From Novispirillum itersonii subsp. itersonii ATCC 12639 (lineage in GTDB: Bacteria > Pseudomonadota > Alphaproteobacteria > Rhodospirillales > Rhodospirillaceae): a DNA stretch of 64,000 bases. The notes beneath the pieces were generated by a model that was not told the origin of the DNA, ran no database searches, and saw only the letters and a program-made list of their open reading frames with translations. The position numbers were made by a program, and so were the translations under genes. Positions 8,411 to 16,689 of the stretch are shown one piece after another (position 1 is the first letter of the stretch; each line of letters opens with the position of its first letter). The stretch is from contig NZ_KB907350.1 of assembly GCF_000381985.1 (NCBI RefSeq), positions 1 through 64,000 of the forward strand. Direction: 5' to 3'.

Positions 8411-9555
8411 GCTGACAGCACCACGCCGCTGGCCGGGCCCCAGCTGCAGAACACCGGCTCCTTCGGCTGCAACGGCATCTCGTCGTAACGGTCCAGATTG
8501 GGCCGGGTGACGCGGATCATCTTTCCGCTGTTGAGGCGGATCTGAAAGATGCTCAGGTTGCCCATATAGGCAATCTCATCAATCACCCCAGCGCTGACGT
8601 TGTCAGTCTGGCCCGGGTGCTGCCGCGACAGGCGGATCTTTTCCGGGCGGATCGCCACCTCCACCTGCTGGGCCGGGGCACTGCTGATGCCATGGTTGAC
8701 ATACAGGGTGCATCCGGCGTCAGGGGACTCAATCCGCACATGATCCGGCTCATCCTCCACCAGCGTTCCCTCAAACAGGTTTACCGATCCGATGAATTCG
8801 GCAACAAACCTGCTGCCGGGGAATTCGTACAGATCATGCGGCTCGCCCACCTGCACGATGTGACCGTGGTTCATCACCCCCATGCGGGACGACAGCGTCA
8901 TCGCCTCTTCCTGATCATGGGTGACAACGATAAAGGTGATGCCCAGCGCCTGCTGGATCTTCATCAGCTCAAACTGGGTTTCCTCACGCAGTTTCTTATC
9001 CAGCGCCCCCAGCGGCTCATCCAGCAGCAGAAGCTTGGGGCGCTTGACCAGACTGCGGGCCAGTGCCACCCGCTGCCGCTGACCGCCGGAAAGCTGATGC
9101 GGCTTGCGGCGGGCGAAAGAGCCCATCTTCACCAGATCCAGCATCTCCGCCACCCGGCGGGCGATATCGGCTTTCGGGACCCCGTCCTGCTTCAGCCCAT
9201 AAGCAACGTTCTGCTCAACACTCATATGCGGGAACAGCGCGTAAGACTGGAACATCATGTTGATCGGCCGCTCATAAGGCGGCACATCGGTCATATCCTG
9301 CCCGTCAATGATGATCCGGCCAGAGGTCGGGGTTTCAAACCCGGCCAGCATCCGCAGCAGGGTACTTTTGCCCGACCCTGACCCGCCCAGCAGGCAGAAC
9401 AGTTCCGAACGGTAAATATCCAGCGACACCGCATCGACAGCGGTAAAGTCGAGGAACTTTTTGGTGACCGCCTCAATCCGCACAAAGGGCTGTGCTGCCG
9501 GGTCAGTCCAAGGTTTTCGCGGATCGGCTGCCTGAGCCAAAGACGCCTGAGTCAT
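8407..9555 (-). CDS. potG: Putrescine ABC transporter ATP-binding protein
   Basis: A 382-residue ABC ATPase with Walker A GGSGSGKST near residue 58, signature LSGGQRQR near 155, Walker B LLLLDEP, and a switch histidine in VTHDQEEAM. The C-terminal third is a TOBE-type regulatory domain, as in PotA/PotG. It energises import through PotH and PotI. GAGGA precedes ATG at 9555, and potF ends 24 bases upstream. Confidence 0.92.
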   Translation of the reverse strand: MTQASLAQAADPRKPWTDPAAQPFVRIEAVTKKFLDFTAVDAVSLDIYRSELFCLLGGSGSGKSTLLRMLAGFETPTSGRIIIDGQDMTDVPPYERPINMMFQSYALFPHMSVEQNVAYGLKQDGVPKADIARRVAEMLDLVKMGSFARRKPHQLSGGQRQRVALARSLVKRPKLLLLDEPLGALDKKLREETQFELMKIQQALGITFIVVTHDQEEAMTLSSRMGVMNHGHIVQVGEPHDLYEFPGSRFVAEFIGSVNLFEGTLVEDEPDHVRIESPDAGCTLYVNHGISSAPAQQVEVAIRPEKIRLSRQHPGQTDNVSAGVIDEIAYMGNLSIFQIRLNSGKMIRVTRPNLDRYDEMPLQPKEPVFCSWGPASGVVLSA

Positions 9556-9579
9556 GATCCATCCTCTCCCGCCGGTGGG

Positions 9580-10689
9580 TCAGCGCCCGGTTTTCAGTTC
9601 AGTCCACGCCCGGGTCAGCAGGCGGTCAAACTTCACGGTGTGGGATTTCTGTGCGAACAGCTTTTCCCGCACGGCATCAGAGGGATAGATACCCGGGTCG
9701 GTCCGCACCGCCTCATTCACCAGTGCGGTGGCGGCCTTGTTGGCATTGGCGAAATTGACCGTGTTGGTCACCGCCGCAATCACGTCCGGCTGCAACAGAT
9801 AATTCAGGAAAGCATGGGCATTCTGCGGGTGGCGGGCATCATTGGGGATCGCCATCACGTCAAACCACATCAGGGTGCCCTCTGACGGAATGCTGTACCG
9901 GACCGGCACCCCGTTTTTGGCCTCCGCCGCCCGGTTGCGGGCCTGCAGCATATCGCCGTTATAGCCGACTGCCACGCAGACCGACCCGTTGGCCAGATCG
10001 TTGATATACTGCGAGGAGTGGAAATACTTCACGTTCGGGCGCAGGCCCTGCAGCACCGCTTTTCCGGCGTCCAGATCTTCTTTCTTTTCGCTGTTGGGAT
10101 CCAGCCCGGCATAGTTGAGGGCAATCGCCATCACTTCCGACGGGGAGTCGAGAATGGCAATCCCGCAGTCCTTCAGCTTGGCGGAAATCTCCGGCTTGAA
10201 CAGCACATCCCACGAAGTGATGGTGTCCGTGCCCAGCCGTTCCTTAATTTTATCGGGATTGTAGCCGATGCCGATGGTGCCCCAGGTATAAGGCATAGCC
10301 CGGGCATTTTCCGGGTCATGCTTAGCGATACGGGCCACAATCGCCGGATCCAGATTGGCATAATTGGTCAGTGCCGTCTTATCGAGGGTCTGGAACACTC
10401 CGGCCTTGATCTGGCGTTCCAGAAACGACGCCGTCGGCACCACCAGATCATAGCCGGACTGCCCGGCCAGCAGCTTGGCCTCCAGCACTTCGTTGGAATC
10501 AAAAACGTCGTAATTGACCTTGATCCCGGTCGCTTTCTCGAAATTGGCGATGGTGTCCGGCGCGATATAGTCGGACCAGTTAAAGATGTTCAGCACCTTT
10601 TCTTCCGGCGCGGCGGCACCGGCGGGGCTGACGGCAGGCAAAGCAAGGGCGATGACCGCCGCGGCGGTCTTGAAAGAAGTCCGGAACAT
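9580..10689 (-). CDS. potF: Periplasmic putrescine-binding protein
   Basis: A 369-residue extracellular solute-binding protein with an N-terminal signal peptide (positive start, hydrophobic core, AGAAA cleavage region near residue 26). The mature part starts EEKVLNIFNWSDYIAPDTI, the hallmark of PotD/PotF polyamine binders, where the NWSDY tryptophan and aspartate contact the ligand. GGAGG lies before ATG at 10689. It is the first gene of the importer group potFGHI and follows a probable terminator downstream of puuB, so it may have its own promoter as well. PotF suggests putrescine; spermidine binding is possible. Confidence 0.92.
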   Translation of the reverse strand: MFRTSFKTAAAVIALALPAVSPAGAAAPEEKVLNIFNWSDYIAPDTIANFEKATGIKVNYDVFDSNEVLEAKLLAGQSGYDLVVPTASFLERQIKAGVFQTLDKTALTNYANLDPAIVARIAKHDPENARAMPYTWGTIGIGYNPDKIKERLGTDTITSWDVLFKPEISAKLKDCGIAILDSPSEVMAIALNYAGLDPNSEKKEDLDAGKAVLQGLRPNVKYFHSSQYINDLANGSVCVAVGYNGDMLQARNRAAEAKNGVPVRYSIPSEGTLMWFDVMAIPNDARHPQNAHAFLNYLLQPDVIAAVTNTVNFANANKAATALVNEAVRTDPGIYPSDAVREKLFAQKSHTVKFDRLLTRAWTELKTGR

Positions 10690-10789
10690 GATGCCTCCAT
10701 GGCCCCGGGGAACACGCCGTGTATTGTTTTTTGATCCGGCGTTTACGCTGTTCTGGGGCAGGTTTGTGTGTGTTGAAAAATCACAGAAA

Positions 10790-10820
10790 AGGGCGGACCG
10801 TTTCCCGGACGGGCCGCCCT
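10790..10820 (-). terminator. Terminator candidate after the puuB-like gene
   Basis: A seven-base stem (10790-10796 with 10814-10820) closes a GC-rich loop containing a further CCG/CGG pairing. On the minus strand it is followed by TTT and then TTTTT a few bases on. It lies six bases past the puuB-like stop codon and upstream of potF. Confidence 0.55.
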
Positions 10821-10825
10821 GCCGT

Positions 10826-12106
10826 TTACACTCCCAGCTTATCGCGCAGGATGTACCACCACGCCCCGGCCACGGTCAGCGGCACCCGGAACATCCGGCC
10901 ACCGGGGAACGGGTAATAGGGCAGCCGGGCAAAACTGTCGAAGCGGGTGGCGTCCCCCGCCAGCGCCTCGGCAATCAGCCGCCCGGCCAGATGGGTACAG
11001 GTCACACCGTGCCCGCTATACCCATGCGCAAAGTAAATATTTGATCCCAGCCGCCCGAAGTGGGGAATCCGGGTCAGGGTCAGGGCAAAATTGCCACTCC
11101 AGGCGAACTGGAACTTCACCCCTTTCAGGCGCGGGAACACTTTTTCAACATGCGGGCGCAGCTTGGCCTCGATATCCGCCGGTTCAGCCCCGCCATAGAC
11201 CGTGCCGCCGCCAAACAGCAGACGGTGATCGGCGGTCGGCCGGTAATAATCGAGGAAGTAATTGGCATCCTCGACCGCCGACTTGGTGGGGAACAGGTCA
11301 TTCATCACCTCTTCCCCCAACACTTCGGTGGTCACCACCTGCGTCGAGACCGGCATGATCTTGTCGGTCAGTTCCGGCACTGCCCCGTTGAGATAGGCAT
11401 TGCCGCAGACCACCGCATATTTGGCCTTCACCGATCCCTGTGCGGTACGCACCACCACGCCTGACGGCACGGTATCCACCCCGGTGACCGGGGATTGCTC
11501 GTAGATCACCCCGCCAAGGCTTTCAACCGCCGCCGCTTCACCCAGCGCCAGATTCAGCGGGTGAATATGACCGCCGTGATGGTCGATCAGGCCGCCGCAA
11601 TAAACATCGCTGTTCAGGTGACGGCGCAGCGCGGCTTTATCCAGCAGCTCCAGCCCATCATGGCCGTGACCGCTCCAGTGGGCCCGCATGTGATCCAGTT
11701 CCCGCATCTGCTTCGGGGTGAAGGCGGCGAAAACGTTGGTCGGACGGTAATCACAGGCAATATTGTAGCGTTCGATCCGCTCGCGGATGATCGCCGCCCC
11801 TTCCAGCGACATCTTGCCCAGCGCCAGCGCCGCGTCACGGCCATAGCGGTTCTCGATCACCTCAAGATCGCGGCTGTAGCCGTTGACGATCTGCCCGCCG
11901 TTGCGCCCTGAGGCCCCCCAGCCGACTTTCGCGCCTTCCAGCACCACCACCCTGAAGCCCCGCTCCGCCAGATGCAGCGCAGAGGACAGGCCGGTGAAAC
12001 CGGCCCCGACAACGCAGACATCCGCATCAACGGTGCCGGTCAGGGCGGGCCGCTGCGGCGACGGGTTCGCCGTCGCCGCGTAGTAGGATTGAACATGCGG
12101 AGTCAT
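10826..12106 (-). CDS. puuB: Gamma-glutamylputrescine oxidase (FAD-dependent)
   Basis: A 426-residue DAO-family flavoenzyme. The Rossmann motif VDADVCVVGAGFTGLSSA begins near residue 23 and is followed by GWGASGRNGGQIVNGY, typical of the PuuB/OrdL group. It oxidises gamma-glutamylputrescine to gamma-glutamyl-gamma-aminobutyraldehyde. ATG at 12106 is chosen over GTG at 12115 because GGGGAG lies at proper spacing. It is 15 bases downstream of the puuA-like gene and surely co-transcribed with it. Product specificity rests on the locus, since other OrdL-like oxidases share the fold. Confidence 0.88.
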   Translation of the reverse strand: MTPHVQSYYAATANPSPQRPALTGTVDADVCVVGAGFTGLSSALHLAERGFRVVVLEGAKVGWGASGRNGGQIVNGYSRDLEVIENRYGRDAALALGKMSLEGAAIIRERIERYNIACDYRPTNVFAAFTPKQMRELDHMRAHWSGHGHDGLELLDKAALRRHLNSDVYCGGLIDHHGGHIHPLNLALGEAAAVESLGGVIYEQSPVTGVDTVPSGVVVRTAQGSVKAKYAVVCGNAYLNGAVPELTDKIMPVSTQVVTTEVLGEEVMNDLFPTKSAVEDANYFLDYYRPTADHRLLFGGGTVYGGAEPADIEAKLRPHVEKVFPRLKGVKFQFAWSGNFALTLTRIPHFGRLGSNIYFAHGYSGHGVTCTHLAGRLIAEALAGDATRFDSFARLPYYPFPGGRMFRVPLTVAGAWWYILRDKLGV

Positions 12107-12121
12107 ACGCCCCACTCCCCC

Positions 12122-13492
12122 TTACAGCACGCCCAGATAAGATGCGTACTCGGCATCGGTCACTTTGCGGGCCATCTTGTTGCGTTCCTGCCACTTGATG
12201 GAGCGGAAGACATGGTGAACATCCTTCCCCAGCGCATCCCGCAGCACCGCACTGTCACGGAACAGTTCAATCGCCCAGTCCCAGTCCGACGGCAACAGAT
12301 TATCCGGCGACCGCCGCTCATAAGCGCTGCCTTCCACCGCCGGGCCGGGATCAATCCGGTTTTCGATGCCATGCAGCACCCCGGCAATCAGGGCCGCCAG
12401 CACCAGATACGGGTTGGCATCCGCCCCGGCGACGCGGTGTTCAAACCGCCGCGCCTTGTGGCTGCCGTTGGGGATGCGCACCGACACCGTGCGGTTCTCA
12501 TACCCCCAGCAGGCCACCGTCGGGGCGTGTGTGCCGGCCTGAAAGCGGCGGTACCCGTTCAGGTTCGGCGCGAAGATCAGCATCGACGGGCGCATCAGCT
12601 GCAGCACCCCGCCGACAGCGTGGCGCAGCATATCCGACCCGGCATCGGTGCCGTCATCGAAGATGTTATTGCCGTCTTTATCCAGCATGCTGCAGTGAAT
12701 ATGGAACCCCGACCCCGACTGATTGCCGTAAGGCTTGGGCATAAAGGTCGCATGCAGGTTATGACGGCGGGCAACGTTGCGGACAATCCGCTTGAACAGC
12801 ACCGCCTGATCAGCGGCCAGCACCGGATCGGGCACATGCTCAAGGTTGATTTCAAACTGACCCGGGCCGTTCTCAACGATGCAGGTATCCCCCGGAACGC
12901 CCTGAATGTCGCAGGCGTCACGGATATCGGTCAGCACGCCGGAAAACTCTTCCAGCTCATCCATCGAATAAACCTGCGGCACTTCCAGCGGATAACCGGA
13001 TTCCGGTGCGGCCGGCGGGCGGGGACGCCCGGTTTCCAGCGCATCCCCGTTCATCAGGTAGAATTCCAGCTCAGTGGCGACCACCGGGGTCAGCCCCATA
13101 GCCTTGGCCTTTTCCACCTGACGCATCAGCACCTGACGCGGATCGACCATAAACGGTGACCCATCAGGGTTGAACATCGTCAGCAGCATCTGGGCACGGG
13201 GCCGCACCGACCACGGCACGGTCACCATACCGGCCCCGCAGGGCAGACAGACACCGTCGCTGTCACCGGTTTCCCAGACCAGACCATTCTCCAGAACGTC
13301 CTCGCCCCAGATATCCAGCGCCAGAACTGAACGCGGCAGCTTCATGCCGTCGCTGAACACTTTATCAAGCGTCGCCACCGGGACGCGCTTGCCACGCAAG
13401 ATGCCATTCAGGTCCGATACCAGAAGGTCTATTTCCTCGATCTTCCCCGCTCTGGCGAGGAAAGCACGGGCGTCTTCAAGCTTCATGGTCAC
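12122..13492 (-). CDS. puuA: Gamma-glutamylputrescine synthetase (glutamine synthetase family)
   Basis: A 456-residue glutamine-synthetase fold protein. It has the N-terminal beta-grasp region, then ATELEFYLM for metal binding, FEINLEH, the ATP-site motif GSGFHIHCSM, and a C-terminal MARKVTDAEYASYLGVL tail. PuuA-type enzymes ligate glutamate to putrescine using ATP. The frame opens with GTG at 13492, two codons before an ATG at 13486; GAAGG spacing favours the GTG, but either is possible. It is the first gene of the minus-strand operon, divergent from a GntR regulator, with two TGATCA sites in the intergenic region. Confidence 0.9.
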   Translation of the reverse strand: MTMKLEDARAFLARAGKIEEIDLLVSDLNGILRGKRVPVATLDKVFSDGMKLPRSVLALDIWGEDVLENGLVWETGDSDGVCLPCGAGMVTVPWSVRPRAQMLLTMFNPDGSPFMVDPRQVLMRQVEKAKAMGLTPVVATELEFYLMNGDALETGRPRPPAAPESGYPLEVPQVYSMDELEEFSGVLTDIRDACDIQGVPGDTCIVENGPGQFEINLEHVPDPVLAADQAVLFKRIVRNVARRHNLHATFMPKPYGNQSGSGFHIHCSMLDKDGNNIFDDGTDAGSDMLRHAVGGVLQLMRPSMLIFAPNLNGYRRFQAGTHAPTVACWGYENRTVSVRIPNGSHKARRFEHRVAGADANPYLVLAALIAGVLHGIENRIDPGPAVEGSAYERRSPDNLLPSDWDWAIELFRDSAVLRDALGKDVHHVFRSIKWQERNKMARKVTDAEYASYLGVL

Positions 13493-13582
13493 GAAAAGCC
13501 TTCCCTTCTCCGGGGTCCGGCCGAAATTGCAGAATGAAACAGGCGGAGAGCCGGACCGGCCCCGGATGATGTGTTTATGGTC

Positions 13583-13648
13583 ATTCCAGAAACAATGTGA
13601 TCAAAAAGCCGGAGAAAGGTCAACCAACTTTTGATCACAATCTGGAAT
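13583..13648. promoter_or_regulatory. Inverted-repeat operator pair between puuA and the GntR regulator gene
   Basis: An extended inverted repeat spans the intergenic region: ATTCCAGA at 13583-13590 mirrored at 13641-13648, and TGTGATCAAAA (from 13596) mirrored by TTTTGATCACA (ending 13639). Each half carries a TGATCA palindrome (13598-13603 and 13632-13637). The same motif flanks the promoter of the aldehyde dehydrogenase gene at 14969-15010. Likely binding sites for the adjacent GntR/FCD protein. Confidence 0.75.
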
Positions 13649-13713
13649 CAACCGTAGAACCCCGGTGCGGAATGTGCTTTAAACCTGCCTGCTGTTTTGT
13701 TCAGGAAACCCGC

Positions 13714-14424
13714 ATGGCACCTAGTCTTGACCTTGCTTTGCCGACCCTTGAGCGCGGTGTCAAAGAAACCGTCAATCAATGGGTCTATCGCAGTCTGCGC
13801 CATGCGGTGATGATCGGGCGAATTCCCCCCGGTCGCCCGCTGACAATCCGCGAACTGGCCGAGGCCCTGCAGGTCAGCACCATGCCGGTGCGTGAGGCCC
13901 TCCGCCGCCTGTCTACCGAGCAAGCCCTTGAAGTCCGTGACAATCGCCGGGTGCTGGTCCCCAATATGACCGCCGCCAAGTTCCGGGAGCTGTGCGAACT
14001 GCGAATCGCCCTGGAAACCCACGCCGCCGAACGGGCGCTGCCGTGGCTGAATGAGACAAAAATCAAACAGCTGGAAGACCTTGACGCTGGAATCGACCGT
14101 GCCAATGAAAGCGGCGATCAGGAGCAGGTGACGATTCTCAATCAGGATTTCCACCGCGCCCTTTATCTGGCGAATCCGCACCAGACCGCCATGCCACTGA
14201 TCGAAAGCGTCTGGTTACAGCTCGGGCCGTTTGTCCGCCTCGCCCTGTCGCGGCTGCGGGACCACTATCAGGTTGATCGTCACGGCGAGGCCCTGACCGC
14301 GATTCGCCGTCAGGACCATCTGGCGCTGCGGGTGGCGATTGAAGCTGATATCCGCGACGGCATCACCCACGTCGGCACCACCGAGCTGCTGAACGCCTAC
14401 ATCAACAGTGGCGGCAACAACTGA
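13714..14424 (+). CDS. GntR family (FCD-type) regulator of the putrescine locus
   Basis: A 236-residue GntR regulator. The winged helix covers about residues 15-80 with RPLTIRELAEALQVSTMPVREALRRLSTE, and the all-helical FCD effector domain follows, with LRIALETHAAE and FHRALYLANPH supplying the usual Asp/His metal-site region. ATG at 13714 is preferred to upstream starts because AGGAAA lies seven bases before it. It sits between the divergent puuA operon and the puuC-like gene, and TGATCA-containing dyads occur at both promoters, so it probably controls both. It is not homologous to E. coli PuuR, which is an XRE-type protein. Confidence 0.87.
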   Translation: MAPSLDLALPTLERGVKETVNQWVYRSLRHAVMIGRIPPGRPLTIRELAEALQVSTMPVREALRRLSTEQALEVRDNRRVLVPNMTAAKFRELCELRIALETHAAERALPWLNETKIKQLEDLDAGIDRANESGDQEQVTILNQDFHRALYLANPHQTAMPLIESVWLQLGPFVRLALSRLRDHYQVDRHGEALTAIRRQDHLALRVAIEADIRDGITHVGTTELLNAYINSGGNN

Positions 14425-14460
14425 TCCGGCGGAGCCGGGTCAGTTGTTCTTGTATGTTTG

Positions 14461-14800
14461 GTCCCTCAGGCGCCGGGCGCGGGCCTCCGCCCGCTTGGCT
14501 TACGCGCGAATGGTCGCGCGGGGCCTCAATGGCCCAGTCGGGCTGCCGCGCAGCCCTCCGTTGCCTGTCCCTCAGACGCCGGGCGCGGGCCTCCGCTCGC
14601 TTGGCTTACGCGCGAATGGTCGCGCGGGGCCTCAATGGCCCAGTCGGGCTGCCGCGCAGCCCTCCGTTGCCTGTCCCTCAGACGCCGGGCGCGGGCCTCC
14701 GCACGCTTGGCTTACGCGCGAATGGTCGCGCGGGGCCTCAATGGCCCAGTCGCTGCGCTCCGCTTTTTATTCGATTCCTCTGGCAGCAGGAGGGGGCGTC
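14461..14800 (+). repeat. Structured intergenic repeat, locus B (106-bp tandem triplicate)
   Basis: Three units start at 14461, 14567 and 14673. The first two are exactly 106 bases long, and the third diverges after about 80 bases into a tail resembling the 3' part of locus A. Each unit holds stems GCGGGC/GCCCGC (weakened in units 2 and 3), CGCGCGA/TCGCGCG and GGGCC/GGCCC; units 1 and 2 also carry GGGCTGC/GCAGCCC. All three frames on the plus strand stay open through the array, which is a composition effect. The array occupies most of the 608-base gap between the GntR gene and puuC; the rest holds the operator region. Confidence 0.92.
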
Positions 14801-14968
14801 CGCATAAGCAGACAGGCTCTCCGGACCAGCGTGACAGAAAGCCCGCTGACCTTCCCGCCTCAAAGCGCAATGACAGCCGCAACCCCTGTGACGCCCACGC
14901 TTTTTAAGCCCTCTCCTCCGGTCTACGCTGTATTCTGCCGCCAGCGACATCACATCATTCGACAAAAA

Positions 14969-15011
14969 TGTGATCACACCCGTTGACAGGCTCGTCAAAA
15001 GTGATCACATT
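14969..15011 (+). promoter_or_regulatory. puuC promoter with two TGATCA operators
   Basis: A perfect TGTGATCACA palindrome (14969-14978) and GTGATCAC (15001-15008) flank TTGACA at 14983-14988. The downstream operator covers the expected -10 position. Motif and spacing match the pair upstream of puuA, implying repression of both units by the same regulator until inducer is present. Confidence 0.72.
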
Positions 15012-15032
15012 TTACGACAGGAGGACGCATCC

Positions 15033-16547
15033 ATGACGCACGCCAATACCCCCGATCACACCCTGTGGTCCAGCCGCGCCGCCCTGCTGGTCTCCAAGGG
15101 CATTGAAGGCCGCGCCTTCATCGACGGACAGTTCACCGACGCCGCTGACGGCACAGCCTTTGACGCTCACAGCCCGATTGATGGCCGCCTGCTGACCCGC
15201 GTTGCCGCCGGGTCCGCCGCTGACATCGACCGTGCCGTCGCCGCAGCCCGCCGTGCTTTCAATGACCGGCGCTGGGCTGGCAAGTCCCCCGCCCAGCGCA
15301 AACGCATCCTGCTGGCTTTCGCTGACCTGATCGCCCAGCACCGGGATGAACTGGCGCTGCTGGAAACCCTCGATATGGGCAAACCGATCAGCGACAGCCT
15401 CGCCGTCGATGTCCGCGCCACCGCCGACTGTTTCCGCTGGTATGCGGAGGCGATCGACAAGGTCTATGACGAAATCGCCCCCACCGCCGACAACACCCTC
15501 GCCACCATCACCCGCGAGCCGCTGGGGGTGGTTGCCGCTGTGGTGCCGTGGAACTTCCCGATGATCATGGCCGCCTGGAAGCTGGCCCCGGCGCTGGCTG
15601 CCGGGAACTCGGTGGTTCTGAAACCGGCTGAGCAGTCCAGCCTGACCGCCCTGAAACTGGCGGCACTGGCCCAGCAGGCCGGTTTGCCCGACGGCGTGTT
15701 GAATGTGGTCCCCGGTATGGGGGTCTCCGCCGGGAAGGCGATCGGCCTGCATATGGACATCGACGGGGTGTTCTTCACCGGCTCCACCGAGGTCGGTAAG
15801 TACTTCCTGCAGTATTCCGGCCAGTCGAATATGAAAAAGGTCGGTCTGGAATGCGGCGGCAAATCCGCCCACATCATTCTTGATGACTGCGGTGATCTTG
15901 ATGCAGCCGCCGGATCAGCCGCCGAAGCGATTTTCTTCAATCAGGGGGAAATGTGTACCGCCGGGTCGCGTCTGGTGGTCCACCGCGCCGTCAAGGATGC
16001 CGTGGTGGAACGAATCCGCGCCCACGCTGAGACCGTACAGCCCAATGACCCGCTGAACCCCGCCACCCGTATGGGCGCGCTGGTGGATGAAAACCACACC
16101 CGCACCGTTCTGGGGTACATTGATGCCGGACGGGCCGACGGTGCCCGCATCGTCACCGGTGGCAACCGTGCCCGGACCGAAAGCGGTGGCTGCTATGTTC
16201 AGCCGACCATTTTTGACAACGTCACCAACAGCATGCGTATCGCCCGCGAAGAAATTTTCGGCCCGGTGCTGTCGGTGATCACCGTTGACAGTGCCGAAGA
16301 AGCGGTGCAGGTCGCCAACGACAGCATCTATGGTCTGGCCGCGGCTGTCTGGAGCGACAACGTCAACACCATCAACCGTGTTGCCCGCAGCCTGCGCGCC
16401 GGTGTGGTCTATATGAACTGCTATGACGCCGACGACATCACCACCCCGTTCGGCGGATACAAACAATCGGGCATCGGGCGGGATAAATCCCTGCATGCCT
16501 TTGATAAATATACAGAGCTGAAAACAAGCTGGCTGCGTCTGCGCTGA
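15033..16547 (+). CDS. puuC: Aldehyde dehydrogenase, gamma-glutamyl-gamma-aminobutyraldehyde type
   Basis: A 504-residue NAD(P)-dependent aldehyde dehydrogenase. The cofactor region VVPWNFPMIM is followed by FTGSTEVG, general-base Glu273 in GLECGGKSAH and nucleophile Cys308 in NQGEMCTAGSR, all intact. It should oxidise gamma-glutamyl-gamma-aminobutyraldehyde from the PuuB step to gamma-glutamyl-GABA. The frame is open upstream, but ATG at 15033 follows AGGAGG by eight bases. The promoter shares operator sites with puuA. Specificity is inferred from context, as PuuC-type enzymes act on several aldehydes. Confidence 0.88.
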   Translation: MTHANTPDHTLWSSRAALLVSKGIEGRAFIDGQFTDAADGTAFDAHSPIDGRLLTRVAAGSAADIDRAVAAARRAFNDRRWAGKSPAQRKRILLAFADLIAQHRDELALLETLDMGKPISDSLAVDVRATADCFRWYAEAIDKVYDEIAPTADNTLATITREPLGVVAAVVPWNFPMIMAAWKLAPALAAGNSVVLKPAEQSSLTALKLAALAQQAGLPDGVLNVVPGMGVSAGKAIGLHMDIDGVFFTGSTEVGKYFLQYSGQSNMKKVGLECGGKSAHIILDDCGDLDAAAGSAAEAIFFNQGEMCTAGSRLVVHRAVKDAVVERIRAHAETVQPNDPLNPATRMGALVDENHTRTVLGYIDAGRADGARIVTGGNRARTESGGCYVQPTIFDNVTNSMRIAREEIFGPVLSVITVDSAEEAVQVANDSIYGLAAAVWSDNVNTINRVARSLRAGVVYMNCYDADDITTPFGGYKQSGIGRDKSLHAFDKYTELKTSWLRLR

Positions 16548-16562
16548 CCTGCTGACGCCGGA

Positions 16563-16588
16563 CCGGGGGCCTGATCCCGCGCCCCCGG
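16563..16588 (+). other. GC-rich hairpin after puuC
   Basis: An eight-base perfect stem CCGGGGGC/GCCCCCGG with a ten-base loop lies 15 bases past the puuC stop. There is no T run, so it is more likely an mRNA 3'-end stabiliser or weak terminator than a strong terminator. Confidence 0.5.
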
Positions 16589-16689
16589 CCTGACGCCCTG
16601 CTTCCCCCCCATCCAGATCACGCCCCGACCGGCCGGACCAAACTCCGGCGGGACCGGCCTCGTGTATCCGCTTTCCGGAGCATCCGATC

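Noticed and set aside
14461-14780. CRISPR-like array at the tandem repeat
   Set aside because: The 106-base units are contiguous and nearly identical with no unique spacers, and no cas genes are near.
14408-14986. Arg/Gly/Ala-rich open frames through the repeat, up to 192 residues
   Set aside because: All three plus-strand frames stay open because of GC composition and period; the translations are repeat-derived and lack ribosome binding sites.
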